NCBI RefSeq assembly: GCF_900109145.1
Contig: NZ_FNYY01000025.1
Location: forward strand, 1-61,288
DNA: 61,288 bases
Direction: 5' to 3'
From: Marinovum algicola
Lineage (GTDB): Bacteria; Pseudomonadota; Alphaproteobacteria; Rhodobacterales; Rhodobacteraceae
This document shows positions 39,867 to 47,764 of the stretch, piece after piece. Under the pieces are notes generated by a model, which did no database searches, was not told where the DNA came from, and saw only the letters and a list, made by a program, of their open reading frames with translations. Made by a program: the position numbers and the translations under genes. Positions within the stretch are counted from its first letter, which is position 1. Each line of letters starts with the position of its first letter.

Positions 39867-39882
39867 GCGCCGCGATCGGGTC

Positions 39883-40170
39883 TCAGATCAGGCCGAACAT
39901 CTCGGGCAGGATGAAATCGCGCAGCGAGATCAGGATGATGAAAGCCACCAGCGGCGCCAGGTCAAGCGGGCTGGTGTCCGGCAGGATGTTGCGGATCGGG
40001 CGATAGATCGGCTCGAGCAGGCGGTTCAGCCCGTACCAGATCTGCGAGACCAGCGGCTGACGCAGGTTCAGCACCTGGAAATTGATCAGCCAACTCATGA
40101 TGATATGGGCAATCATGATAAAGAACGCCACATCGAGGATGAGCTTCAGGGGCCCGTAAATCGCGTACAT
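39883..40170 (-). CDS. yggT: YggT family membrane protein
   Basis: This 95-aa inner-membrane protein has two hydrophobic segments (FFIMIAHIIMSWLINF, about 16-31, and LVAFIILISLRDFILP, about 74-89) separated by the family signature region YGLNRLLEPIYRPIRNILP. Homologues occur near cell-division and membrane-protein genes and are linked to osmotic or potassium stress, but the molecular role is not settled. It is leftward and divergent from the thioesterase gene; a REP-like palindrome follows. Confidence 0.92.
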   Translation of the reverse strand: MYAIYGPLKLILDVAFFIMIAHIIMSWLINFQVLNLRQPLVSQIWYGLNRLLEPIYRPIRNILPDTSPLDLAPLVAFIILISLRDFILPEMFGLI

Positions 40171-40297
40171 CTGCTTTATGTCTCCGCCTTTTCGCGCAAT
40201 CTAGGTAAGGCCGGCACGATCAAAGCACAAGTGTCGCCGCGTCACGGCTTGCCGCCCGTCGCGCCGCGGCGCACACCTGCGGCTGGAGGTGGCCCGC

Positions 40298-40834
40298 ATG
40301 TATCCGTTCATCCGCATGTTCAAAGAGTTGTACCTGTTCCGCAAGGCGCCGCGCCTGCCGGTGACCGGCACCCATGTGTCGCGCCACCGCTGCTGGCCCT
40401 GGGACATCGACTTCTGGATGGAGCTGAACAACGGCCGCACGCTGACGCTCTACGACCTCGGGCGTATCCCGCTGGCCCAGCGGACCGGCTTCATGGCGGT
40501 GCTGCGACGGCGCAAATGGGGGCTGACCGTGGCCGGCTCCTGCACCCGCTACCGCCGGCGCATCCGGCCGTTTGAGAGCTTCGAGATGCGGTCGCAGGCG
40601 GTGGGGGTGGATCACCGCTTTGTCTACCTCGAACAGTCGATGTGGAAAAACAACGGCGAATGCGCCAGCCATGCGATGTACCGCACCGCGGTGACCGGCC
40701 CCAAGGGGATCGTGCCGCCGGCCGAGCTTCTGGCCGAGATCGGAGCGGAGGGGATGCCGGAGCTGCCGGATCATATCAAGGCCTGGATCGCGGCCGAGGA
40801 TGCCCGCCCCTGGCCACCGATGTCCGAGGGCTGA
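40298..40834 (+). CDS. Acyl-CoA thioesterase-like hotdog protein
   Basis: This 178-aa protein resembles the 4HBT/Them6 group of hotdog-fold thioesterases: WPWDIDFWMELNNGRTLTLY (the usual D-hN-yl region near residue 36) and a second strand set from RRRIRPFESFEMRSQ. It could hydrolyse acyl-CoA esters; the substrate is unknown. It has no signal peptide. The ATG at 40298 has GGAGG eight bases upstream; a GTG three codons earlier is possible but overlaps that site. Transcribed alone. Confidence 0.8.
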   Translation: MYPFIRMFKELYLFRKAPRLPVTGTHVSRHRCWPWDIDFWMELNNGRTLTLYDLGRIPLAQRTGFMAVLRRRKWGLTVAGSCTRYRRRIRPFESFEMRSQAVGVDHRFVYLEQSMWKNNGECASHAMYRTAVTGPKGIVPPAELLAEIGAEGMPELPDHIKAWIAAEDARPWPPMSEG

Positions 40835-40942
40835 GCCGGGATGGCGGCGGTGTTTCCGGGCGGTGACTGCCGTGGCCGGAGCAAGTAAATCTTGCGCCAC
40901 GCCGCGCAGTCGGGCTTAACCGCCGCAAACCACGGGGGCATC

Positions 40943-42298
40943 ATGGACGCGACGAAACGCAAACGGATTTGGGGCTGGTTCTTTTTCGACTGGGCGAGCC
41001 AGCCGTTCAACACCCTGCTGCTCACCTTCATCTTTGCCCCCTACGTCAAGGAACTGATGGGTGACGGCAGCGCCGCACAGGCGGCCTGGGGCTACGGCAT
41101 CGGCGGTGCCGGGCTGGTCATCGCGCTGCTGGCGCCGGTTCTGGGCGCATTGGCCGACACCTCGGGCCAGCGGATGCGCTTCATCTGGCTGTTTTCGCTG
41201 ATGTATGTGCTGGGCTCGGCCGCGCTCTGGTTTGCCGCGCCGGGGGATTTCAACCTCGTGCTGATCCTGCTGGCCTTTGCCATCGGGCTGATCGGGATGG
41301 AATTTGCCACGATCTTCACCAATTCCATGCTGCCGGATCTGGGCAGCCCGCAAGAGATCGGCCGGATTTCGGGCAACGGCTGGGCCTTCGGCTATTGCGG
41401 CGGGCTGGTGGCGCTGGTGCTGATGCTGGCCTTCTTTGCCGAAAGCGCCGAGACCGGCCGCACCATGCTGGGCCTCGCCCCGCCCTTCGGTCTCGACGGC
41501 GAGGCGCGCGAAGGCACCCGGTTTGTCGGGCCGCTGACGGCGCTGTGGTACGTGGTCTTCATGATCCCGTTTTTCGCCTGGGTGCGCGACCCGAAGCCCA
41601 CGGCGCGGCACCCCGGCGCCCTGCGCCGCGCGCTGCATGACCTCGGGCGGACGCTGCGGCGGCTGCCGCAAACGCCGTCGCTCTTTGCCTATCTGGCCAG
41701 CTCGATGTTCTACCGCGACGCGCTCAACGGGATGTATGTCTTTGGCGGCATCTATGCCGCCGGCGTGCTGGGCTGGAGCGTGGTCGACGTCGGCATCTTC
41801 GGCATCCTCGCAATCATCTCGGGTGCGCTGTTTGCCTGGCTCGGCGGCAAGTGGGATGCGCGCTTCGGCCCCCGGCCGGTGATCACCGCCGCCATCCTGG
41901 CGCTGACCTGTGCCGCGGTCTCGACGGTGCTGGTCTCGCGCCAGTCGATCTATGGCGTGGCGCTGGCCGAGGGCTCGGCCCTGCCCGACATCGCCTTCTA
42001 CGTGATCGGCGCGGTGATCGGCGCGGCGGGCGGGGTGATCCAGTCGGCCAGCCGCACGATGATGGTGCGCCAGGCCGACCCGGCGCGGATGACCGAAGCC
42101 TTCGGGCTCTATGCGCTGGCGGGCAAGGCGACCTCCTTTCTCGCGCCGCTTCTGATCGGCGTGACAACCCAGATCACCGGCTCGCAGCAATTGGGCGTGA
42201 CCCCGCTCATCGGGCTTTTCCTGATCGGACTTTTGTTGCTACGCTGGGTAAAACCAGAGGGAGACCGAGCAGCATGGTCCGACATCCGTTCCGCCTAG
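40943..42298 (+). CDS. MFS transporter, UMF1/Atg22-like
   Basis: This 451-aa polytopic protein of about 12 helices has the family start IWGWFFFDWASQPFNTLLLT and resembles Atg22-type permeases, whose fungal members export amino acids from vacuoles; bacterial substrates are unknown. The signature loop LADTSGQRMRFIW follows the second helix pair. The ATG at 40943 has a GGGGG run upstream. The gene overlaps the start of mepA by 25 bases in another frame, implying a shared transcript. Confidence 0.9.
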   Translation: MDATKRKRIWGWFFFDWASQPFNTLLLTFIFAPYVKELMGDGSAAQAAWGYGIGGAGLVIALLAPVLGALADTSGQRMRFIWLFSLMYVLGSAALWFAAPGDFNLVLILLAFAIGLIGMEFATIFTNSMLPDLGSPQEIGRISGNGWAFGYCGGLVALVLMLAFFAESAETGRTMLGLAPPFGLDGEAREGTRFVGPLTALWYVVFMIPFFAWVRDPKPTARHPGALRRALHDLGRTLRRLPQTPSLFAYLASSMFYRDALNGMYVFGGIYAAGVLGWSVVDVGIFGILAIISGALFAWLGGKWDARFGPRPVITAAILALTCAAVSTVLVSRQSIYGVALAEGSALPDIAFYVIGAVIGAAGGVIQSASRTMMVRQADPARMTEAFGLYALAGKATSFLAPLLIGVTTQITGSQQLGVTPLIGLFLIGLLLLRWVKPEGDRAAWSDIRSA

Positions 42299-43221
42299 CC
42301 GGCGCCACGATTTTATGTGCTCTCCTCGCCGCTTGCGGCGGCTCTGACGGCACAAGGACCAAGGCGACGCTGGCCAGCGCCCCGCAGCCGACGATCGGCG
42401 ATTCCCTCGGCGTGCTGTCGAGCAAGCAGGCCAAACAGCTGTTTGGCGCGCAGCGCGCCGGATCGGATCAGCGCACGGCAGCTTATGGCAGCTATGCCAA
42501 GGGCTGCCTGGCGGGGGGCGTGCAATTGCCGGAAACCGGCCCGACCTGGCAGGCGATGCGCCTGTCGCGCAACCGCAACTGGGCCCACCCGGAGATGATC
42601 GATTACGTCCGCAAGCTCTCGGCCCGCGCCGCGCAGTTTCCGGGCTGGAACGGGATTTACGTCGGCGACATGTCGCAGCCCCGCGGCGGGCCGATGCTGA
42701 CCGGCCACACCAGCCACCAGATTGGCCTCGACGCCGATATCTGGCTGCGCCCCGCCGCCAATCTCGGCTTGTCCCAGCAGGCGCGCGAACAGATCTCGTC
42801 GATCTCGCTGCGCCGCTCGAATGGCGCCTTTACCAATGACGACTGGACGCCCGAGCATCACGCCCTGCTGAAAGCCGCCGCCTCGGATCCGCGGGTGGCG
42901 CGGATCTTCATCTTTCCCGGCGCCAAGGTGCGGATGTGCAACGACGAAACCGGCGACCGCGCCTGGCTGCGCAAGATCCGGCCGTGGTGGGGGCATCACT
43001 ATCATTTCCACGTGCGCCTCTCCTGCCCGCCCGGCGCCAGCGGCTGCGTGAACCAGAACCCGCCCCCCCCCGGCGACGGCTGTCAGGAGGCGCAGGGCTG
43101 GGTTGATCGTATCCTCAACCCGCCGCCGCCGGACCCGAACGCCCCGCCGCCCAAGCCCAAACGCGAATTGGTGCTCGCGGATCTGCCCTTGCAATGCGCC
43201 AGCGTGCTGGAGGCGAAGTAA
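42274..43221 (+). CDS. mepA: Penicillin-insensitive murein endopeptidase, lipoprotein form
   Basis: This 315-aa M74 zinc peptidase cuts cross-links in peptidoglycan. The N-terminus has a lipobox (LLAACGGS), so it is probably membrane-anchored, unlike the soluble E. coli enzyme. Metal-binding motifs are visible: HTSHQIGLDADIWL near residue 147 and WWGHHYHFHVRLSC near residue 240. The C-terminal part is Pro-rich (NPPPPG; NPPPPDPNAPPPKPK), probably a flexible linker. The ATG at 42274 has GAGGGAGA upstream and lies inside the end of the MFS gene. The esterase-like gene follows after 5 nt. Confidence 0.93.
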   Translation: MVRHPFRLAGATILCALLAACGGSDGTRTKATLASAPQPTIGDSLGVLSSKQAKQLFGAQRAGSDQRTAAYGSYAKGCLAGGVQLPETGPTWQAMRLSRNRNWAHPEMIDYVRKLSARAAQFPGWNGIYVGDMSQPRGGPMLTGHTSHQIGLDADIWLRPAANLGLSQQAREQISSISLRRSNGAFTNDDWTPEHHALLKAAASDPRVARIFIFPGAKVRMCNDETGDRAWLRKIRPWWGHHYHFHVRLSCPPGASGCVNQNPPPPGDGCQEAQGWVDRILNPPPPDPNAPPPKPKRELVLADLPLQCASVLEAK

Positions 43222-43226
43222 CCCCG

Positions 43227-44111
43227 ATGACACGATTTCTCAGGGCGGCCTGCCTCGGACTGGCAGGGCTCGCCAGCGGCTGCATCGCGGCCGAAACCCC
43301 GCCCACGGCGCGGCATCTTCAGAGCTTTTCCTGGCAAAGCGACGCCGAAGGCTTTGGCGGGATGTCGGGGTTCGAGCTGGCCGAGGATGGCGAAAGCTTC
43401 GTCGCGATCTCGGACCGGGGCCGCTTTGTCGAAGGCCGGCTGATCCGCGAAAACGGCCGCATCACCCGGGTCGAGGGCACCGCCCCCCAGCCGCTGATGA
43501 ACACCGGCGGCAACCCGATGCACCGCAAGGTGGCGCAGGATGCCGAGGGGCTGGCCATTGCCGCCGACGGCCGGCGCTACATCTCTTTCGAGGGCCGGGC
43601 CCGGGTCTGGGCCTATCCGACGATGGCGCGGGCGCAGGCGCTGCCCAGCCACCCCGATTTCGACGGCATGCAGAACAATTCCGCGCTCGAGGCGCTGGCG
43701 GTGGACAGCCGGGGCTGGCTTTACACGATGCCGGAACGTTCGGGCCAGTTGACCCGCCCCTTCCCGGTCTATCGTTTCAACGGCACCCGCTGGGATCAGC
43801 CCTTTGCGATCCCCCGGATCGGCGGCTTTCAACCCACCGGCGCCGATATCGGCCCCGACGGCATGTTCTATCTGCTCGAGCGCGAATTCACCGGCCTCGG
43901 CTTTCGCTCGCGGGTCCGGCGCTTTCCGCTTTCGGAAACGGCGCTCGGCCCGGGCGAGGTGCTGCTGGTGAGCCATCTCGCGCGGCACGACAATCTCGAA
44001 GGCCTCGCCGTCACCCGCGCCGCCACCGGCCAGATCAGGCTGACCATGATCTCGGACGACAATTTCAACCCGTTCCAACGCAGCGAGATCGTCGAATACC
44101 TGCTGCCCTGA
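43227..44111 (+). CDS. Esterase-like activity of phytase family lipoprotein
   Basis: This 294-aa exported protein has a lipobox-like signal end (GLASGC). The body is a beta-propeller of the phytase-like/SdiA-regulated type: GGMSGFELAEDGESFVAISD, DAEGLAIAADGRRYISFEG and ADIGPDGMFYLLERE repeats with acidic loops. Members of the family are annotated as phytase-like esterases, but activity is mostly unproven. It lies five bases behind mepA and so is in the same transcript. A periplasmic or outer-membrane location is likely. Confidence 0.85.
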   Translation: MTRFLRAACLGLAGLASGCIAAETPPTARHLQSFSWQSDAEGFGGMSGFELAEDGESFVAISDRGRFVEGRLIRENGRITRVEGTAPQPLMNTGGNPMHRKVAQDAEGLAIAADGRRYISFEGRARVWAYPTMARAQALPSHPDFDGMQNNSALEALAVDSRGWLYTMPERSGQLTRPFPVYRFNGTRWDQPFAIPRIGGFQPTGADIGPDGMFYLLEREFTGLGFRSRVRRFPLSETALGPGEVLLVSHLARHDNLEGLAVTRAATGQIRLTMISDDNFNPFQRSEIVEYLLP

Positions 44112-44160
44112 GGCAATCGCCCGGATCCGACCCGGCATTCCCCGCGCCCGAAGACCACCC

Positions 44161-44182
44161 GCCCCGGACCCCGATCCGGGGC
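44161..44182. repeat. Dispersed GCCCCGGA/TCCGGGGC palindrome, copy 2
   Basis: GCCCCGGA (44161-44168) and TCCGGGGC (44175-44182) have the same arms as the copy at 39846-39866. The unit lies 49 nt behind the esterase-like gene and before the promoter of the queuosine transporter. Confidence 0.6.
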
Positions 44183-44221
44183 CCCCTGGCCCGCGGCGCG
44201 CCCCGCCTGCCCGGCTTCCCC

Positions 44222-44248
44222 TTGACCGAGGCGCAGCACCTCTATATG
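44222..44248 (+). promoter_or_regulatory. Candidate promoter of the queuosine-precursor transporter
   Basis: TTGACC (44222-44227) and TATATG (44243-44248) lie 15 nt apart, slightly short for sigma-70. The leader that follows can fold: GCCCGTT (44253-44259) pairs with AACGGGC (44296-44302), with CCCG/CGGG (44260-44270) as an inner hairpin, and ends eight bases before the ATG. Confidence 0.4.
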
Positions 44249-44309
44249 CCCCGCCCGTTCCCGTTTCGGGAGCCAAGTCGCCGCAACCTTGCAAAAACGG
44301 GCATCAGAC

Positions 44310-44960
44310 ATGAACCGCACCCATCTTCCCGGCATTCTTGCCATGGCCGCGATCGTCGTGGCTTCGAACATTCTCGTTCAATTCCTCATTCTCGACGGGC
44401 TCCTCACCTGGGGCGCCTTCACCTATCCGCTGGCCTTTCTCGTCACCGATGTGATGAACCGGGTCTATGGCGTCCGCGCCGCGCGCAAGGTCGTGCTGGC
44501 AGGCTTCGTCACCGGCGTGATCTGTTCGCTTGTGGGCAGCCAGATCATGTTGCAGGGCGACGGCTACACCTATGCCGCCGTGCCGCTGCGCATCGCCGTG
44601 GCCTCGGGCCTTGCCTTCCTCGTGGCGCAGCTCACCGATATCGCCGTCTTCAACCGCTTTCGCGCAGGCCGCTGGTGGCGCGCGCCACTGGTCTCGACGC
44701 TGGTCGGCTCGGCGCTGGACACCGCGCTGTTCTTTACCATCGCCTTTTCCGCCTCTGTCAGCCTGTTCGACGCCGAGGCCGATGCCGCGATCAACTGGGC
44801 CTGGGAGGCTGTGCCCTTCCTGAACACCGGCCCGCTGGCACCGCTCTGGGTGACGCTGGCCTTTGCCGACTGGCTGGTGAAGCTCTCGCTGGCGCTGATC
44901 GCATTGATCCCGTTTCGGGCAATCGTCGCACGGCTTGGGCAAAATCGCGCTCTGGCCTGA
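44310..44960 (+). CDS. yhhQ: Queuosine precursor transporter, VUT/YhhQ family
   Basis: This 216-aa inner-membrane protein of about six helices has the family motif YPLAFLVTDVMNRVYGVRAA near residue 40 and RWWRAPLVSTLVGSALDTAL near residue 123. YhhQ in E. coli imports preQ0 and preQ1 for queuosine modification of tRNA. The ATG at 44310 is seven codons inside an open frame. The leader can form a stem immediately upstream, so translation may be controlled, possibly by a queuosine precursor. Confidence 0.9.
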   Translation: MNRTHLPGILAMAAIVVASNILVQFLILDGLLTWGAFTYPLAFLVTDVMNRVYGVRAARKVVLAGFVTGVICSLVGSQIMLQGDGYTYAAVPLRIAVASGLAFLVAQLTDIAVFNRFRAGRWWRAPLVSTLVGSALDTALFFTIAFSASVSLFDAEADAAINWAWEAVPFLNTGPLAPLWVTLAFADWLVKLSLALIALIPFRAIVARLGQNRALA

Positions 44961-44969
44961 AAAAACCTT

Positions 44970-44997
44970 TTGCGATTTGGCCTGTCCGTGCCATGAT
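44970..44997 (+). promoter_or_regulatory. Candidate promoter of the small transcription unit at 45004-45188
   Basis: TTGCGA (44970-44975) and CATGAT (44992-44997) are separated by 16 nt. Transcription would start near 45004, 30 nt before the 18-codon ORF. The -10 is only a moderate match. Confidence 0.4.
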
Positions 44998-45033
44998 TCG
45001 AGTACGGACAACAAACAGAAAGGAGGTGCTTCA

Positions 45034-45090
45034 GTGTCTAGAGAGGTATTGGAGAAAGGTGTCGGAACAGTTCGGGGAGAGGCCCTCTGA
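45034..45090 (+). CDS. 18-aa small ORF with a perfect Shine-Dalgarno
   Basis: A GTG start at 45034 follows AGGAGG with 7-nt spacing, the strongest ribosome site in this area, and encodes MSREVLEKGVGTVRGEAL before TGA. The peptide is charged and amphipathic, with no membrane segment. It could be a leader peptide or a small protein. Its SD can pair with the CACCTCCT element 113 nt downstream, which would hide it. No family is recognised. Confidence 0.4.
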   Translation: MSREVLEKGVGTVRGEAL

Positions 45091-45158
45091 GGCAGCCCTT
45101 GGGGGAGTTTCACCCCGAATTGGTAGGACCTAACCGGCCCCACCTCCTGACATTCTCG

Positions 45159-45188
45159 AAGGGCCATGCCGCCGGGCATGGCCCTTTT
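45159..45188 (+). terminator. Intrinsic terminator of the small transcription unit
   Basis: AAGGGCCATGCC (45159-45170) and GGCATGGCCCTT (45175-45186) form a 12-bp stem with a 4-nt loop followed by TTTT (45185-45188). Confidence 0.9.
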
Positions 45189-45230
45189 CGATTCAAATGA
45201 CTGGCGGGACCGGCGCGCGACCCCGGGGAG

Positions 45231-45251
45231 GTCCCGGACCAGGTCCGGGGC
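45231..45251. repeat. Dispersed CCCGGACC/GGTCCGGG palindrome, copy 3
   Basis: CCCGGACC and GGTCCGGG face each other around one base within 45231-45251. The core is shared with the palindromes at 39846-39866 and 44161-44182. It lies between the small-RNA terminator and arfB. Confidence 0.55.
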
Positions 45252-45322
45252 GTACTCGGCTCGCGAGGCCCCGCGCCGCTTGCGACCTTGCCGTTCGCCC
45301 TCAGCCTGCCATATTCACCCGC

Positions 45323-45742
45323 ATGACCCTGCACATCAACGATCAGATCGAAATCGCCGACTGGGAGCTGACGGAGCAATTCATCCGCGCCTCGGGCCCC
45401 GGCGGGCAGAATGTGAACAAGGTCTCGACGGCGGTGGAACTCCGCTTCGAGGCCGCCCGCTCGCCCGCCCTGCCCGATCCGGTCAAACGCCGGCTGCAAC
45501 GCATCGCCGGCCGCAAATGGACCCGCGACGGCGCGCTGATCATCCAGGTCGACGAAACCCGCTCCCAGGCCCGCAACCGCGAGATCGCCCGCGAACGGCT
45601 GGCCGAGATGGTGCGCAAGGCGCTGGAACGCCCGAAACGGCGCATCCCGACGCGGGTGTCGCAGAACCAGAAACGCAAACGCGTGGATGCGAAAAAGAAG
45701 CGCGGCGAAGTCAAGGCGCTCAGGGGGAAGGTCGAGGAATAG
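45323..45742 (+). CDS. arfB: Alternative ribosome-rescue factor ArfB (peptidyl-tRNA hydrolase)
   Basis: This 139-aa protein has one RF-1-type catalytic domain with the GGQ motif in ASGPGGQNVNKVST (about residues 23-36) and a basic C-terminal tail rich in Lys and Arg (QNQKRKRVDAKKKRGEVKAL) that enters the empty mRNA channel of stalled ribosomes. It releases peptides from non-stop complexes. The codon-recognition domain of normal release factors is absent, as expected for ArfB. The ATG at 45323 gives MTLHINDQIEI. Confidence 0.94.
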   Translation: MTLHINDQIEIADWELTEQFIRASGPGGQNVNKVSTAVELRFEAARSPALPDPVKRRLQRIAGRKWTRDGALIIQVDETRSQARNREIARERLAEMVRKALERPKRRIPTRVSQNQKRKRVDAKKKRGEVKALRGKVEE

Positions 45743-45748
45743 CCCGGC

Positions 45749-47041
45749 CTACACCACCACCTCGATCCGCTCCTGCTCGCCCACGCCGAACACCCGCTTG
45801 TAGCGCTGGATCTCCGTCTCCGGCCCCATCGCCTTTTCCGGGTTGTCCGAGAGCTTGACCGTCGGCCGCCCCTCGGCCGAGACCGCCTTGCAGACCAGCG
45901 AAAAGGCGTCGAGCCCGCCGTCCGGCACCAACCCGCGGAAATCATTGGTCAAATTCGTGCCCCAACCAAAGGACACCCGCACCCGACCCGAAAATTGCGC
46001 GTGCAATGCCGCGATGTTCTCCACGTCGAGCCCGTCGGAAAAGATCACCAGCTTGTTGCGCGGGTCCTCGCCGCGGGCGGTCCACCAGGCGATCGCCGCC
46101 TCGGCGGCCTTGGCCGGATCGCCGCTGTCGATGCGGATGCCGGTCCAGCCGGCCAGCCAATCCGGCGCCTTGTCGAGGAAACCTTGGGTGCCATAGGTGT
46201 CGGGCAGGATGATGCGCAGGTTGCCGTCGTGCTCTTCGTGCCAGTCGGCCAGCACGTCGTAAGGCGCCCGCGCCAGGGCCGCGTCATCCTCGGCCAGCGC
46301 GGCATAGACCATCGGCAGCTCATGGGCATTGGTGCCGATCGCCTCGAGATCGCGGTTCTTGGCGATCAGGCAGTTCGAGGTGCCGACAAAGCTCTGCCCC
46401 AGCCCTTCGGTCATCGCCTGCACACACCAATCCTGCCACAGAAAGGAATGCCGCCGTCTTGTGCCGAAATCGGCGATCCGCAGATTGTCGATGGCGCGCA
46501 GGCCTTCGACCTTTTCCCAGAGCTTGGTCATCGCCCGTGCATAGAGCACCTGCAATTCGAACCGCCCCATGTCATTGAGCACCGCCCGCCCGCGCAGCTC
46601 CATCAGCACGGCAAGCGCCGGGATCTCCCAGAGCATGACCTCGGGCCAGGCGCCTTCGAAGGTCAGCTCGTACTGGCCGTCGCGCTTTTCCAGGTGATAG
46701 GGCGGCAGGCGCAGGTTTTCGAACCATTCCATGAAATCCGAACGGAACATCGACCGCTTGCCATAGAACATGTTGCCGCGCAGCCAGGTGCTCTCGCCGC
46801 GCGACAAGGACAGCGAGCGGATGTGATCGAGCTGTTCGCGCAATTCGCCCTCGTCGATCAGCTCGGCCAGGCGCACCGATTTCGTCCGGTTGATCAGCGA
46901 AAAGCTGACCTGCGTGTCGCGCTTGTTGCGAAACACCGACTGGCACATCAGCAGCTTGTAGAAATCGGTGTCGATCAGCGAGCGGACGATCGGGTCGATC
47001 TTCCATTTGTGATTCCACACGCGGGTGGCGATATCGACCAT
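45749..47041 (-). CDS. pncB: Nicotinate phosphoribosyltransferase
   Basis: This 430-aa enzyme makes nicotinate mononucleotide from nicotinate and PRPP in NAD salvage. It has the N-terminal signature [16 protein letters not shown], the central [14 protein letters not shown] and [10 protein letters not shown] segments, and the C-terminal WGTNLTNDF phosphate-binding region. The ATG at 47041 gives [13 protein letters not shown]. It lies 16 nt behind pncA, which supplies nicotinate from nicotinamide, so the two form a salvage operon. Confidence 0.95.
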   Translation of the reverse strand: MVDIATRVWNHKWKIDPIVRSLIDTDFYKLLMCQSVFRNKRDTQVSFSLINRTKSVRLAELIDEGELREQLDHIRSLSLSRGESTWLRGNMFYGKRSMFRSDFMEWFENLRLPPYHLEKRDGQYELTFEGAWPEVMLWEIPALAVLMELRGRAVLNDMGRFELQVLYARAMTKLWEKVEGLRAIDNLRIADFGTRRRHSFLWQDWCVQAMTEGLGQSFVGTSNCLIAKNRDLEAIGTNAHELPMVYAALAEDDAALARAPYDVLADWHEEHDGNLRIILPDTYGTQGFLDKAPDWLAGWTGIRIDSGDPAKAAEAAIAWWTARGEDPRNKLVIFSDGLDVENIAALHAQFSGRVRVSFGWGTNLTNDFRGLVPDGGLDAFSLVCKAVSAEGRPTVKLSDNPEKAMGPETEIQRYKRVFGVGEQERIEVVV

Positions 47042-47057
47042 CTCGACCGTCCTTCCC

Positions 47058-47651
47058 TCAGCGCAGCGTGACGCCGGCGTTCTGCATGTTGGTTGTCGCC
47101 GCCGCCAGCGACCCATCCAGATCGATGGCGCGGCAGTGATCGCCCACCACCGTGACGCCAAAGCCGAGATTGGCCGCATCCACCGCCGAAAAGCCGACGC
47201 AGAAATCCAGCGCCAGCCCCACCATCACCAGCTCGCTGATCCCGCGCGTGCGCAGATAGCCTTCGAGCCCGGTTGGCGTCGCGTGATCGTTCTCGAAAAA
47301 CGCCGAATAGCTGTCGATCGCCGGCCGGAACCCCTTGCGAATGATCAGATCGGCGCGCGTCGTTTCGAGTTTCGGGTGAAACTGCGCCCCCTCCGAGCCC
47401 TGAACGCAATGATCCGGCCAGAGCACCTGCGGCCCATAGTCCATCTCGGTCATCGCGAAGGGCGCCTTGCCCGGATGCTGGCTGGCAAAGGAGGAATGCC
47501 CCGCCGGATGCCAGTCCTGGGTCAGCACCACCGCCTCGAAGTCCGCCATCAGGGCATTGATCGGCGCCACGATCTCGTCGCCGTCCCCGACCGCCAGCGC
47601 CCCGCCGGGGCAGAAATCGTTTTGCACGTCGATCACGATAAGAGCGCGCAT
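47058..47651 (-). CDS. pncA: Nicotinamidase
   Basis: This 197-aa isochorismatase-like hydrolase deaminates nicotinamide to nicotinate. The catalytic Asp is in [15 protein letters not shown] (D8), metal ligands lie in [13 protein letters not shown], the [16 protein letters not shown] segment is typical, and the nucleophilic Cys is in [13 protein letters not shown]. The ATG at 47651 gives MRALIVID; the open frame upstream is not coding. It is the first gene of the pncA-pncB operon and divergent from the Hsp70-like gene. Confidence 0.95.
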   Translation of the reverse strand: MRALIVIDVQNDFCPGGALAVGDGDEIVAPINALMADFEAVVLTQDWHPAGHSSFASQHPGKAPFAMTEMDYGPQVLWPDHCVQGSEGAQFHPKLETTRADLIIRKGFRPAIDSYSAFFENDHATPTGLEGYLRTRGISELVMVGLALDFCVGFSAVDAANLGFGVTVVGDHCRAIDLDGSLAAATTNMQNAGVTLR

Positions 47652-47764
47652 CAGGCGGCCTCCTGTAGTCCCGGTTTCGCCGCAGCTTAGAATCGGCATT
47701 GCGGAATTGCCATGGCCCATCCTTGCCGCTATAGCCGCCGCTTCGCGATGGATCGGAGGTGCGG

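Larger units (their letters stand above)
45004..45188 (+). ncRNA. Candidate structured short transcript with internal SD/anti-SD pair
   Basis: This stretch of about 185 nt has a promoter-like element before it and a strong terminator at its end, but no long ORF. It carries a perfect Shine-Dalgarno octamer AGGAGGTG (45021-45028) in front of an 18-codon ORF. Downstream it has the exact complement CACCTCCT (45141-45148), which equals the anti-SD segment at the 3' end of 16S rRNA. A further local hairpin is TTGGGGG/CCCCGAA (about 45099-45119). The RNA could switch between open and closed SD, or act in trans on other mRNAs, as proposed for the CCUCC-motif sRNAs of Rhodobacter. The boundaries are inferred. 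Confidence 0.5.

Noticed and set aside
41851-42273. Upstream extension of the mepA frame inside the MFS transporter gene
   Set aside because: The extension reads as an Arg/Gly-rich shadow of the MFS gene; the lipobox signal peptide starting at 42274 with its own ribosome site fixes the start.
44253-44309. A defined preQ1 riboswitch before yhhQ
   Set aside because: The characteristic preQ1-I A-rich tail and loop arrangement could not be matched, so it is kept only as a foldable leader.
44304-45179. Open frame of 291 codons on the minus strand over yhhQ and the small transcription unit
   Set aside because: It crosses a terminator and a real membrane-protein gene on the other strand, and its product is low-complexity.
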